Shown: positions 1 to 6,648, counted from the stretch's first letter. The stretch: DNA of 15,017 nucleotides from QHCE01 sp041743105 (GCA_041743105.1 JBGTNI010000084.1:1-15017), one strand, 5' to 3'. Made by a program: numbers and translations. Notes: generated from the letters alone by a model not told the origin.

Positions 1-41
1 TGAGCTGCGGCATCGCCTCGGGAAGCTGGTAGAACTGCTGG

Positions 42-650
42 ATGCTGCCGGGATACTTCGTCATTGGTGCGATAGCCATAAATGTCGCGGGGTCCATCGC
101 ATACATTGCCGGCACGCTGCGTGGTACAGCGCAACCGCATCGGGTCACCTTTTTCTTGTGGTCTCTGGCGGCGTTTATCGCCTTCGCCGCCCAGCTCGCC
201 GAAGGAGTGGGAGCGGCGGTTTGGTTTGCGTTCACTGTAGGTGCTGGTGCAAGCTCAATTTTCGTCGCGTCGTTCTTCAATCCGCAAGGATCCTGGCGGG
301 TCAGCTGGTTCGATGTGGTGTGTGGAGCGTTATCGTTGTGCGGTCTCGGGTTGTGGCTGGCAACCCGTACCGGTGAGCTGGCGATCTTGTTCAGCATCGG
401 CGCTGACCTGTTTGCTGCCGTGCCCACTCTGATCAAGGCCTGCCGTAGACCAGACACCGAGCACGCTGCTGCGTATTGGGCCGCTAGCGCCTCCGGATTG
501 GTCGCTCTGCTGGTGCTGAACCAGTGGCGATTCGCGGACTACGCGTTTGCGGCATACTCATTTCTTATCTGCTTCGTGCTGGCGGTGGTGGTTACAACGC
601 ATGTGGGGCCACGCATCGCCGCTTGGCGGGCAACAGCCACGACCTTGTGA
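42..650 (+). CDS. Seven-helix integral membrane protein of unknown function
   Basis: The 202-residue product is almost entirely hydrophobic, with about seven predicted helices (near residues 4-25, 35-53, 57-79, 88-107, 111-132, 143-160 and 166-186). Short polar loops include QPHR at 31-34 and a basic loop KACRRPD at 132-138. The motif P-H-R-V-T followed by a Trp-containing helix recalls the PQ-loop/SWEET superfamily, whose full-length members also have seven helices. This is a weak resemblance and no substrate can be named. The ATG follows a purine-poor stretch with no convincing Shine-Dalgarno, so the true start is uncertain, and an upstream gene cut by the window edge could overlap it. It stands about 70 bp upstream of the graspetide precursor on the same strand. 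A role in peptide export would be speculation, because such clusters do not normally carry this type of protein. Confidence 0.7.
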   Translation: MLPGYFVIGAIAINVAGSIAYIAGTLRGTAQPHRVTFFLWSLAAFIAFAAQLAEGVGAAVWFAFTVGAGASSIFVASFFNPQGSWRVSWFDVVCGALSLCGLGLWLATRTGELAILFSIGADLFAAVPTLIKACRRPDTEHAAAYWAASASGLVALLVLNQWRFADYAFAAYSFLICFVLAVVVTTHVGPRIAAWRATATTL

Positions 651-718
651 GTGGTAAATCGTTCTAGCAATAAGGCACCCACCCAGCTCGATCGCCATCT
701 AACCTGGACGAGGCCGAG

Positions 719-1156
719 ATGAACGACACCCTGTCAGGAACCGAACCGCCACGGAGTTCTTTGGCTGGAAGAAAGGTCGTCCGCATGCCGCAGGATCCGA
801 TCGTTCCGATTGGAACACTATTCCCCTTAGGGGGCAGTTTGATCACTCTAAGCCATGAGCCACCGTCAGACTCACGACCCTTCATTCTGGCTCATCCGGT
901 AGTTCCAGAATCCACGCTTATCGACCTCACGTACGACGAAATTAATCAAATTAATAGCGAAAGCCCTGCTACAACAGCTCTAGGAGCTGTGGCTATTCCA
1001 CTATGCCGGCGAGGACCAGAAAGAACAGAGCTTTCTACGCATAAGCCAACAAGCAATCCATCACACCTGCGTACCCACTCTCGAAGTAGTGATCATGATC
1101 TGGTCCCAGACGTGTTGCCCGACGTCAACCCTGACGTCAACCCTGACGTCATATAG
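719..1156 (+). CDS. Candidate graspetide (ATP-grasp-modified RiPP) precursor peptide
   Basis: Identified mainly by context: it ends 12 bp before an ATP-grasp peptide ligase of the type that crosslinks ribosomal precursors. The 145-residue product is hydrophilic, has no membrane segment or recognisable enzyme fold, and looks like leader plus core. The leader-like part (about 23-70) is rich in Pro and Gly. The C-terminus has a Ser/Thr/Lys-rich block (106-124, STHKPTSNPSHLRTHSRSS) and then an Asp block (125-145) ending in PDVL-PDVN-PDVN-PDVI. Graspetide ligases join Ser/Thr hydroxyls or Lys amines to Asp/Glu carboxyls, so the two blocks would supply donors and acceptors. Two starts are possible: ATG 719 (CGAGG, 5-nt spacing) and ATG 785 (GAAAGG, 8-nt spacing, giving 123 residues). 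The shorter form better fits the small size of known precursors. A/T-rich codons suggest recent acquisition. Confidence 0.6.
   Translation: MNDTLSGTEPPRSSLAGRKVVRMPQDPIVPIGTLFPLGGSLITLSHEPPSDSRPFILAHPVVPESTLIDLTYDEINQINSESPATTALGAVAIPLCRRGPERTELSTHKPTSNPSHLRTHSRSSDHDLVPDVLPDVNPDVNPDVI
1106..1153 (+). repeat. Four 12-bp tandem repeats encoding Pro-Asp-Val-x at the precursor C-terminus
   Basis: Four in-frame 12-bp units lie directly before the precursor stop (1154-1156). Units 2 and 3 differ at a single base (cccgacgtcaac and cctgacgtcaac), unit 4 is cctgacgtcata and unit 1 is more diverged (ccagacgtgttg). Each unit gives one Asp, a possible acceptor residue. The near identity at DNA level indicates recent slippage or duplication, as expected for an expanding core peptide. 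Confidence 0.85.
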
Positions 1157-1168
1157 CTGAGATCTACA

Positions 1169-2149
1169 ATGACATCGCAGCGAAAAAGAAAGTCCGTGCT
1201 AATTGTCACCGAAACCGTGGATACCAGCGCGGATTTAGTGGTGCAGGCCCTGAAAAAACGAGACGCACAGGTATTTCGGTGTGATACGTCTGAGTTTCCT
1301 CAGTCGCTTACCATGTCGGCTCAGTTCGTCAAGGACGCATGGGTAGGGCGGTTTAGCAACGAGATCCGTTCGATCGAGCTCAGCGATATCTCCGGAATTT
1401 TCTATCGCAGACCGTCTCCATTCAGGTTGTCTTCCGGTATGAGTGGGCCTGAGCGAAGGTTTGCCCACGAGGAGGCACGAGCGGCTTTCGGGGGATTGCT
1501 GGGCTCGCTAGAAGCGGTATGGCTCAATCATCCCGCTCGGTCCGCCGAGGCAAGCTTCAAGCTTCGGCAGCTTCAGGTATGGGCCGAATCAGGTCTGCGG
1601 GTTCCCGGCACTATCGTCACAAACGATCCCGAGGACGTTCGGAGATTCTCTGGCGAAGTCAATGGTCCTCTTATTGGTAAATCATTGGGATTCGGTGTTA
1701 TTAACGAGAATGGCGAAAATGGCTTTATCTACACCCGTAAGATAACCGATGAAGACCTATCTACTCTCCGGGGCGTGAACGAAACCGCACACCTGTTCCA
1801 GGAGTGGATCCCAAAGCGGCATGAAGTCCGAACCACAGTCGTGGGGGAGAAGATATTTTCAGCTGCTATCTACGCGTCGTCACCTTCGGCGAAAATAGAC
1901 TGGCGTAGCGACTACGATTCACTGGAATATCGCCTGATTGACACTCCAGACAGCATTCGAGCTGCGGTAGTGCGCTATTTGAAATCCTATAATCTGATAT
2001 ACGGCGCCTTTGACTTCGTAGTCACCCCGGAAGATGAGTGGGTGTTCCTGGAATGTAATCCATCAGGGCAATGGGGCTGGATAGAGAGCGAAACCGGCGC
2101 GCCGATTGCGGAAACCATCGCGGATGCACTGATCGCCATCCGGCGTTGA
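1169..2149 (+). CDS. tgmB: ATP-grasp ribosomal peptide maturase (graspetide synthetase, SAV_5884/TgmB type)
   Basis: The 326-residue protein has the layout of the ATP-grasp peptide maturases that form ester or amide side-chain crosslinks in graspetides. The N-terminal domain has the family features CDTSEFP (38-44), FYRRPSPFR (78-86) and NHPARSAEA (120-128). The ATP-grasp core follows, with candidate ATP-binding lysines K131 and K171, the hinge motif FQEWIPKRHEVR (210-221), DWRSDYD (244-250) and the metal-binding signature FLECNPSGQWGW (293-304), where E295 and N297 should hold magnesium. All expected active-site positions appear intact. It should phosphorylate Asp/Glu side chains of the upstream precursor and join them to Ser/Thr/Lys. 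The 12-bp gap and the lack of a strong Shine-Dalgarno before ATG 1169 suggest translational coupling. The protein-isoaspartate methyltransferase found in some related clusters is absent. The symbol follows family usage. Confidence 0.9.
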   Translation: MTSQRKRKSVLIVTETVDTSADLVVQALKKRDAQVFRCDTSEFPQSLTMSAQFVKDAWVGRFSNEIRSIELSDISGIFYRRPSPFRLSSGMSGPERRFAHEEARAAFGGLLGSLEAVWLNHPARSAEASFKLRQLQVWAESGLRVPGTIVTNDPEDVRRFSGEVNGPLIGKSLGFGVINENGENGFIYTRKITDEDLSTLRGVNETAHLFQEWIPKRHEVRTTVVGEKIFSAAIYASSPSAKIDWRSDYDSLEYRLIDTPDSIRAAVVRYLKSYNLIYGAFDFVVTPEDEWVFLECNPSGQWGWIESETGAPIAETIADALIAIRR

Positions 2150-2228
2150 CATCCGCCACAGCCGAGACGTGCGAATGGTCTTCCAAGGCGGCAAGCAGGT
2201 CGCCGGCGCCTTAGCCGCCGATGCGTTG

Positions 2229-2241
2229 GGGAACGGTTCCC
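2229..2241. repeat. 13-bp perfect palindrome GGGAACGGTTCCC
   Basis: GGGAAC and GTTCCC flank a single G in non-coding DNA about 20 bp from the candidate dif core. It may be a protein-binding site. No regulator is evident, and it is too short to act as a terminator without a T-tract. Confidence 0.4.
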
Positions 2242-2263
2242 GATGATCGCGCGACTACCTGCT

Positions 2264-2291
2264 ACTTGACATAATGTATATTATCGGCATT
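2264..2291 (-). other. dif: Candidate chromosomal dif site (XerC/XerD recombination site)
   Basis: Read on the minus strand, this 28-bp stretch contains CCGATAATATACATTATGTC followed by AAGT. That agrees, as I recall it, with the inner 24 bases of the actinobacterial dif consensus (TTsrCCGATAATvnACATTATGTCAAGT); only the outer four bases of one arm differ (AATG here). It has the XerCD layout of two 11-bp arms with inverted TTAT/ATAA ends around a 6-bp centre (TATACA). It lies in non-coding DNA between the ATP-grasp gene and the convergent hydrolase gene. XerC and XerD resolve chromosome dimers at dif in the terminus. A Xer-dependent mobile element could also carry such a site, but no integrase or phage genes are next to it. 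The consensus is from memory and was not checked. Confidence 0.72.
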
Positions 2292-2326
2292 TGACAGCGC
2301 TACGTCCGATGGCTCGACGGCTAGCT

Positions 2327-2359
2327 CGGGAAGAGACCGGGAAGAGACCGGGAAGAGAC
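2327..2359. repeat. Three perfect 11-bp tandem repeats (CGGGAAGAGAC)
   Basis: CGGGAAGAGAC occurs three times head to tail with no mismatch. The third copy ends at the first base of the complement of the hydrolase stop codon, so the array is the immediate 3' flank of that gene. Being 11 bp, it would not keep a reading frame. It may be a replication-slippage product or a binding array. Confidence 0.85.
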
Positions 2360-2922
2360 TAGGAGAAGAACGTACGGCTAATTAGCCGCTCAAGTAGCGG
2401 AAACTCCCGATACGGCTGACCGAAGGTCTCTGATCCCATGTGACCTTGACCGATTGGAATGACAAATGTCGCCGCTAGTTCAGCAGCAACGGCGCGAGCC
2501 TGAGCGTCGTTACAACCCCAGGGGTCATTATCGGAGTTAATCAGAATCAGCTCGCGCGTGTGCTGTCTAATGCGTTGCCAGTCATAGTGATCTTGAAGCA
2601 TAAGTGGCGCATCGGGATTGGCGTCGATGGGTTGGTAGAAGCCGGATACGCAAATTGCCTGTTCGATGGGCGCTTCGATTCGTTCTAGGATGCTTAGTAC
2701 CAGGGGACATCCCGATGAATGGGCGATGATGATGGAAGAATCATGAAATGTCACGTTCTCGAAGACCATGCTGAGCGAATCAGCGAGAACCGGCCGATCT
2801 GGATGCGGTAGATGGGGCACTGAAACCTCGTACCCGCCCGATTCCAGCAGAGTTTTAATTCCGGGAAACCAGAAGTCAGTGGGCTTGTCGCCCGTTCCGT
2901 GCAGTATGAGAGCGTTGGGCAT
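2359..2922 (-). CDS. RBBP9/YdeN-family alpha/beta serine hydrolase
   Basis: The 187-residue protein begins with the beta-strand and oxyanion motif ALILHGTGD (4-12), typical of the small cytoplasmic RBBP9/YdeN hydrolases. The nucleophile elbow is IAHSSGCP (66-73) with Ser69 as the likely nucleophile in an A-x-S-x-G context, as in RBBP9. The acid is expected in NSDNDPWG (129-136, D131 or D133) and the base is His161 in GQGHMGSE. The length matches the family, and all three catalytic elements are present. Members are esterase- or amidase-like serine hydrolases; the substrate cannot be read from sequence. The ATG at 2922 is preceded by GGAG at about 9 nt. It converges on the graspetide operon across the dif-like region and diverges from the DUF4037 gene. 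Involvement in graspetide processing is conceivable, but nothing here shows it. Confidence 0.85.
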   Translation of the reverse strand: MPNALILHGTGDKPTDFWFPGIKTLLESGGYEVSVPHLPHPDRPVLADSLSMVFENVTFHDSSIIIAHSSGCPLVLSILERIEAPIEQAICVSGFYQPIDANPDAPLMLQDHYDWQRIRQHTRELILINSDNDPWGCNDAQARAVAAELAATFVIPIGQGHMGSETFGQPYREFPLLERLISRTFFS

Positions 2923-3040
2923 GTAGCTTGACTCCGGTCTAATCCGCCGCGAGGGTACCAGTATGAACTGGCGCTACCGCAGAACATTGTCGGTGGGTGG
3001 GTGCCATGATGATATTCATGTTGATCGGCCGCTTAGCATA

Positions 3041-4138
3041 ATGGCAGCTCGGCCGCTTTCACTAGGTCAGCGACTTTCACAACGCTTCTACGAAGATGCT
3101 GTACTCCCCCTGATTGCTGGAGTGCTCGGTCGGATCCCCTACTCGGCAGCGCTCCTTGGGGATGGCTCGGAGGTGCTTGGGTTCGACGATGCTATCTCGA
3201 CCGATCACGATTTCGGTCCACGCGTTCTGTTATTCATTCCTACGGATATGGACCCGAGATCGATATTTTCTGCCCTTGAGGGTCTTCCTGAGCGCTTCGA
3301 AGGGTTTCCCACGGCATACAGAGACCGGGATTCGCACATCGGAGCGCTCACCCATCACGTCGAGGTAACCACCCCAGCAGCCTTTTTCACCCGCCAGCTG
3401 GGGTATGACCCGGCCGATGGGATGACTCTCACCCGCTGGTTAGTGACGCCTACTCAGATTCTGGCGACACTTACCGATGGCGTGGTATTCGCCGATCGAG
3501 GCGGCGAACTGGAACACCGTCGATCAGTGTTGCGATGGTATCCCGACGATGTCTGGCGGTACGTGCTGGCCGCGGGCTGGTTACGGGTATCGCAGGAGGC
3601 ACCATTTGTTGGGCGCACCGGCGCCACTGGTGATGATGTGGGCAGCCTACTAGTGACGGGGCGGATCACCCGAGACCTGATGAGGTTGGCCTTTCTGTTG
3701 GAACGACGCTGGGCGCCGTACAGCAAGTGGCTGGGACACGCCTTCACCGACCTATCGTTGGCAGCCGAGCTGGCGGAGCCACTGCGTCGCGCGCTGCATG
3801 CCCCCTTATGGCGTGACCGGGAGACGGCACTCTGCCAGGCGGCAAGCGCCCTAATCGTCGCGACCAATCGACTAGGGCTGGCCGCGGCGATCGACCCGGC
3901 AACGCGCCGATTCTATGACCGCGACATCGACGTCGTAGCCGGCGATGAGTTGGCGAACAATCTGGCGGCCTCGATTCGGGACTTCGAGTTGCGCCGACTC
4001 ATCGATGCGCTGGGCGCCCGCATCGATGGCGTGTGCCGCCTACCGGGCGCGATCGACCAAGTCATCGACAGTGTGGAGGTGCTCACCTGGCCAGAGCGCA
4101 GGCTCGCCGCCGCAGCGGTGCTCGGACTCCCGGTGTAG
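3041..4138 (+). CDS. DUF4037-domain protein with nucleotidyltransferase fold
   Basis: The motif GDGSEVLGFDDAISTDHDFG matches the conserved signature of DUF4037 proteins (typically G-G-S-x-x-x-G-x-D-D-x-S-x-D-H-D-W-G-P). The family shares the nucleotidyltransferase fold, with a Gly-Ser turn followed by paired acidic residues that could bind metal. The rest is largely helical, with conserved-looking segments DVWRYVLAAGWLRVSQEAPF and GRITRDLMRLAFLLERRWAPYSKWLG, the latter typical of this family's C-terminal part. The reaction is unknown. The frame is open from ATG 2963, which would add 26 residues (MNWRYRRTLSVGG...) unlike the family. I prefer ATG 3041 (MAARPLSLGQ), giving 365 residues, although neither start has a strong ribosome site. 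It is divergent from the hydrolase gene and shows no clear operon partner. Confidence 0.8.
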   Translation: MAARPLSLGQRLSQRFYEDAVLPLIAGVLGRIPYSAALLGDGSEVLGFDDAISTDHDFGPRVLLFIPTDMDPRSIFSALEGLPERFEGFPTAYRDRDSHIGALTHHVEVTTPAAFFTRQLGYDPADGMTLTRWLVTPTQILATLTDGVVFADRGGELEHRRSVLRWYPDDVWRYVLAAGWLRVSQEAPFVGRTGATGDDVGSLLVTGRITRDLMRLAFLLERRWAPYSKWLGHAFTDLSLAAELAEPLRRALHAPLWRDRETALCQAASALIVATNRLGLAAAIDPATRRFYDRDIDVVAGDELANNLAASIRDFELRRLIDALGARIDGVCRLPGAIDQVIDSVEVLTWPERRLAAAAVLGLPV

Positions 4139-4190
4139 TGACCGCACCACACAATGTTGCGGAATGCCCCCACCAGTGCGTGCCTTATAA

Positions 4191-4229
4191 ACCTCAAGTA
4201 CACCGTGAGGTCGCTATACCTCAAGTATA
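4191..4229 (+). promoter_or_regulatory. MerR/SoxR-like operator and promoter of the VOC gene
   Basis: ACCTCAAG (4191-4198) and CGTGAGGT (4204-4211) form an inverted repeat with one mismatch and a 5-bp spacer. It closely resembles SoxR-type boxes (ACCTCAAGttaaCTTGAGG in soxS). A candidate -10, TATAC, begins at 4215, giving the over-long spacing (about 19-21 bp) typical of MerR-family promoters. A second copy of ACCTCAAGTA lies at 4218-4227 inside a 15-bp palindrome, TATAC-CTCAA-GTATA (4215-4229), covering the -10. No MerR-family gene is visible in the window. Confidence 0.55.
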
Positions 4230-4243
4230 AGTGGAGGGTAGAC

Positions 4244-4756
4244 ATGCCGATTCATCGTCTCAACCATGCCGTGCTCTACATCCGGGACCTTGAGCGCAGT
4301 GTCGAGTTCTACCGCGACGTGCTGGGCTTCCGCTCCGTAACAGAGATCCCCGGCAACGCGGTGTTCTTGCAAGCCGCGGAGTCACACAATGACCACGACC
4401 TGGGGCTATTTCAGATCGGTGCGCAGGCGGCAGACACCACGGCCGGTCGTAGCAGTGTCGGGCTGTATCACTTGGCGTGGGAGGTAGATACGCTCGCCGA
4501 ACTCGGCAGGATACGGGACGCGCTATCGGCTCGGGGCGCACTCGTGGCCTCGGCGGACCACCACACCACCAAGGCGCTGTATGCCAAAGACCCGGACGGA
4601 ATCGAGTTCGAAATTTGTTGGGTCTTGCCGTCAGCGCTGGTCACAGCCGAGCAGAAGGCTGCCGGGTCGCGATCGCTCCCCCTCGACCTGACGGCGGAGA
4701 TCAAACGCTACGGAAACCAGCCCTCGGCTAGCCTCGTCGGCAATGAGGATGACTAG
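4244..4756 (+). CDS. VOC-superfamily protein (glyoxalase / extradiol dioxygenase fold)
   Basis: The 170-residue product opens with RLNHAVLYIRDLERSVEFYRDVLGF, the standard first half of a vicinal-oxygen-chelate module, and continues with YHLAWEV (75-81) and DPDGIEFEICW (116-126). His8, His76 and Glu123 sit where the metal ligands of the fold lie. Relatives include glyoxalases, fosfomycin-type resistance proteins and catechol 2,3-dioxygenases; the one-module length argues against a classical two-module extradiol enzyme, and the substrate is unknown. ATG 4244 is chosen because GGAGGG (4233-4238) precedes it by 5 nt and the preceding 30 codons read through the operator. The upstream MerR/SoxR-like site suggests induction by redox-active or electrophilic compounds, which would suit a detoxification enzyme (inference). 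It converges on the methyltransferase gene. Confidence 0.88.
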   Translation: MPIHRLNHAVLYIRDLERSVEFYRDVLGFRSVTEIPGNAVFLQAAESHNDHDLGLFQIGAQAADTTAGRSSVGLYHLAWEVDTLAELGRIRDALSARGALVASADHHTTKALYAKDPDGIEFEICWVLPSALVTAEQKAAGSRSLPLDLTAEIKRYGNQPSASLVGNEDD

Positions 4757-4808
4757 GCCTGCTACTAAGCCTTGTTCGTATGAGTACGGCGAGGGCGCAG
4801 CCGGTCGA

Positions 4809-5558
4809 CTAACACAACGTGGCCTTTTCACTTGGCCGGAGCGCGAAGAACACGAACTCTCGGCCGGGCCGGTCGGGTGCGTCGCGGACTTCTTCCAAGG
4901 AGTACCCGTGCGCGACTAGCGCTTCCGCGATTTCGTCGCGGTCGCGGAAGCGCAGCGTCGAGTCCGACGTCAACATCTGCCCGTCCGAAGCGAACACCCA
5001 CGTACACCGGAATGTTACTAGCGGCCCACTGACGTCGGTCACTTCAAACCAGCTCTCAACCGCGCCCACACCCGCAATTGTGGTGATCTTGTGCGTTGCT
5101 GTACGGTTCCACTCCTGCCAGGCGCGTTGTGCCCGATCGCGGGTCTCAAACACGAGATGCCCGCCAGGCCGCAACGCGTCATAGACGCCGCGCAGCGTTG
5201 CCTCCCAATCCTGTGGGTCAACGATCGCTTGGGCGACGTTCCCGGTCATGGTGGCAAGGTCAACCTGCATCGAGGGCAGGGCCGTCGCGTCACCATGAAT
5301 CCAATAAACACGCTCGGCGTCTGGCTTGGCTCGCGCGACATGGAGCGAACCGCCGGCCGGATCAACACCGGTTACCTCCAGGCCACGATCGGCCAGAAGT
5401 AACGCGAACGTACCTGTCCCACAACCAATATCCAGCACGCTGCGCGCGCCGAGCTCGTCAGCGATAACGACATACACATCAAGATCGCTACGATCCGGGT
5501 CCATTGCTTCGTCATAGATCGCGACCAGCCGCGGATGCTCGAATATCTGATCAACCAT
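4809..5558 (-). CDS. Class I SAM-dependent methyltransferase
   Basis: The product has a Rossmann-type methyltransferase core: motif I VLDIGCGTGTFALLLADRG, then the acidic residue of strand 2 in VTGVDPA, motif II-like IHGDATALP, and post-motif LRGVYDALRPGGHLVFETR. Those features define SAM binding, while the C-terminal half (WFEVTDVSGPLVTFRCTWVFASDG and the tail DRPGREFVFFALRPS) would shape the substrate pocket. The overall form resembles small-molecule (UbiE/Tam-like) methyltransferases; the substrate cannot be assigned. I start at the ATG at 5558 (MVDQIFEHPRLVAIYD, 249 residues), since family members usually begin near this motif. A GTG at 5582 would add eight residues, and neither has a clear ribosome site. 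It is transcribed toward the VOC gene and away from the CDF gene, so it is probably monocistronic. It is not a protein-isoaspartate methyltransferase. Confidence 0.87.
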   Translation of the reverse strand: MVDQIFEHPRLVAIYDEAMDPDRSDLDVYVVIADELGARSVLDIGCGTGTFALLLADRGLEVTGVDPAGGSLHVARAKPDAERVYWIHGDATALPSMQVDLATMTGNVAQAIVDPQDWEATLRGVYDALRPGGHLVFETRDRAQRAWQEWNRTATHKITTIAGVGAVESWFEVTDVSGPLVTFRCTWVFASDGQMLTSDSTLRFRDRDEIAEALVAHGYSLEEVRDAPDRPGREFVFFALRPSEKATLC

Positions 5559-5620
5559 GCAGACGACGATAAGCTGCGGCACGGGATCGAGACAAACCCA
5601 GGCTGTTCAACCTTTTGCGC

Positions 5621-5679
5621 ACGGCTGGTACCGAAAGCGCAGCCGTAGGCTTGGGAGAAGGCCCACAGATCGAAGGGCC
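5621..5679 (+). promoter_or_regulatory. Two short hairpins in the CDF gene leader
   Basis: ACGGCTG (5621-5627) pairs with CAGCCGT (5640-5646) across 12 nt, and GGCCC (5660-5664) pairs with GGGCC (5675-5679) across 10 nt. Both lie between the methyltransferase start and the CDF start. They could be regulator sites or leader RNA structure controlling metal export; no known riboswitch class was recognised. Confidence 0.35.
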
Positions 5680-5700
5680 GCTGCAAAATAAAGGAACGTC

Positions 5701-6648
5701 ATGACTCATGCCGGCCATACTCACCAGCACACCTCGCAGAGCGACCGACGCTGGCTGTCGATGGCGCTGCTACTGATCGTAGTTTTCATGGCGGCCGAAG
5801 TCGTGGTCGGTGTGCTGATTGGTTCGCTTGCGCTACTGTCAGACGCGGCACACATGCTCACCGATGCCGCGTCGCTAGTGCTTGCTTTGGTCGCGATGCG
5901 TCTGGCCGCCCGACCGCCGCGTGGCGGATACACCTACGGGCTCACCCGCGCCGAGATCCTCTCCGCACACATCAACGGCATCAGCTTGCTGGTGCTTGCG
6001 GGATGGCTAGGGTTTGTGGCGATACAGCGTCTTTTCAGTCCGTCCGAGGTGCCTGGCGCGCCGGTGCTCGTGACCGCATGCGTGGGGATCGCAGTCAACC
6101 TACTCGCGACGTGGTTCATCGGTAAGGCTGACCGTGCCAGCCTCAACGTGCAGGGTGCCCTCGCGCACATTCTCAGCGACCTCTTGGCCTTCGTCGCCAC
6201 CGCGGTTGCCGGCGTGGTGATTCTGCTGACGGGATTCGCTCAGGCAGATACGATCGCCACGCTGATCGTGGTGGCACTCATGGTTAGAGCCGGTCTCAGA
6301 CTGGTTCGCGACTCCGGTCGCATCTTTCTGGAAGCGGCTCCCCCGAATGTCGATCCGGCGCGGCTTGGTGCGCAGCTGGCTGCTACCCCGATGGTCGCGG
6401 AGGTGCATGACCTGCACGTGTGGTCGATCTCCTCACAGCAGGCCGCGCTATCGGCGCATGTGGTCGTCGACGATGGGGCCGATTGCCATGCGCTGCGTCA
6501 GCAAATCCAGCGCTGGCTTATCGACACCTACGGCATCGGGCATATCGTGCTGCAGGTAGACCACGCGGCTGAACTCGACGGTGGCGAACATTGCGCGCAA
6601 TCTCACGGGCCCACCCACCGCTTTACTAATCAGTATGAAAGTAACTAG
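5701..6648 (+). CDS. Cation diffusion facilitator (CzcD/ZitB-like zinc exporter)
   Basis: The 315-residue protein begins with a His-rich segment (HAGHTHQH), then six membrane helices and a cytoplasmic C-terminal domain. The transport site is visible as H51-x3-D55 in LLSDAAHMLTD and H156-x3-D160 in GALAHILSD, the HD-HD arrangement of zinc-transporting CDF proteins. GGYTYGLTRAEILSAHING (75-93) is the signature before helix 3. The C-terminal domain contains VAEVHDLHVWSISS, and IGHIVLQVDHA near the end, both typical of the dimerising domain. It should export Zn2+ (possibly Co2+ or Cd2+) by proton antiport. AAAGGA lies 5 nt before the ATG. No metalloregulator (ArsR/CzrA or MerR) is adjacent, but the leader has hairpins. 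The last codons are part of a long inverted repeat. Confidence 0.95.
   Translation: MTHAGHTHQHTSQSDRRWLSMALLLIVVFMAAEVVVGVLIGSLALLSDAAHMLTDAASLVLALVAMRLAARPPRGGYTYGLTRAEILSAHINGISLLVLAGWLGFVAIQRLFSPSEVPGAPVLVTACVGIAVNLLATWFIGKADRASLNVQGALAHILSDLLAFVATAVAGVVILLTGFAQADTIATLIVVALMVRAGLRLVRDSGRIFLEAAPPNVDPARLGAQLAATPMVAEVHDLHVWSISSQQAALSAHVVVDDGADCHALRQQIQRWLIDTYGIGHIVLQVDHAAELDGGEHCAQSHGPTHRFTNQYESN

Noticed and set aside
2..376. Open frame from the window edge (ELRHRLGKLVELLDAAGI...)
   Set aside because: The first 18 residues look like a plausible protein C-terminus, but the rest reads as a shadow of the membrane-protein gene. Without upstream sequence an incoming gene cannot be supported.
4757..4808. 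Terminator between the VOC and methyltransferase genes
   Set aside because: Only a 4-bp AGGC/GCCT pairing is visible, too weak to call.
4809..5582. Methyltransferase as part of the graspetide pathway
   Set aside because: It is 2.6 kb away on the other strand and is a generic small-molecule type, not the isoaspartate methyltransferase seen in related clusters.
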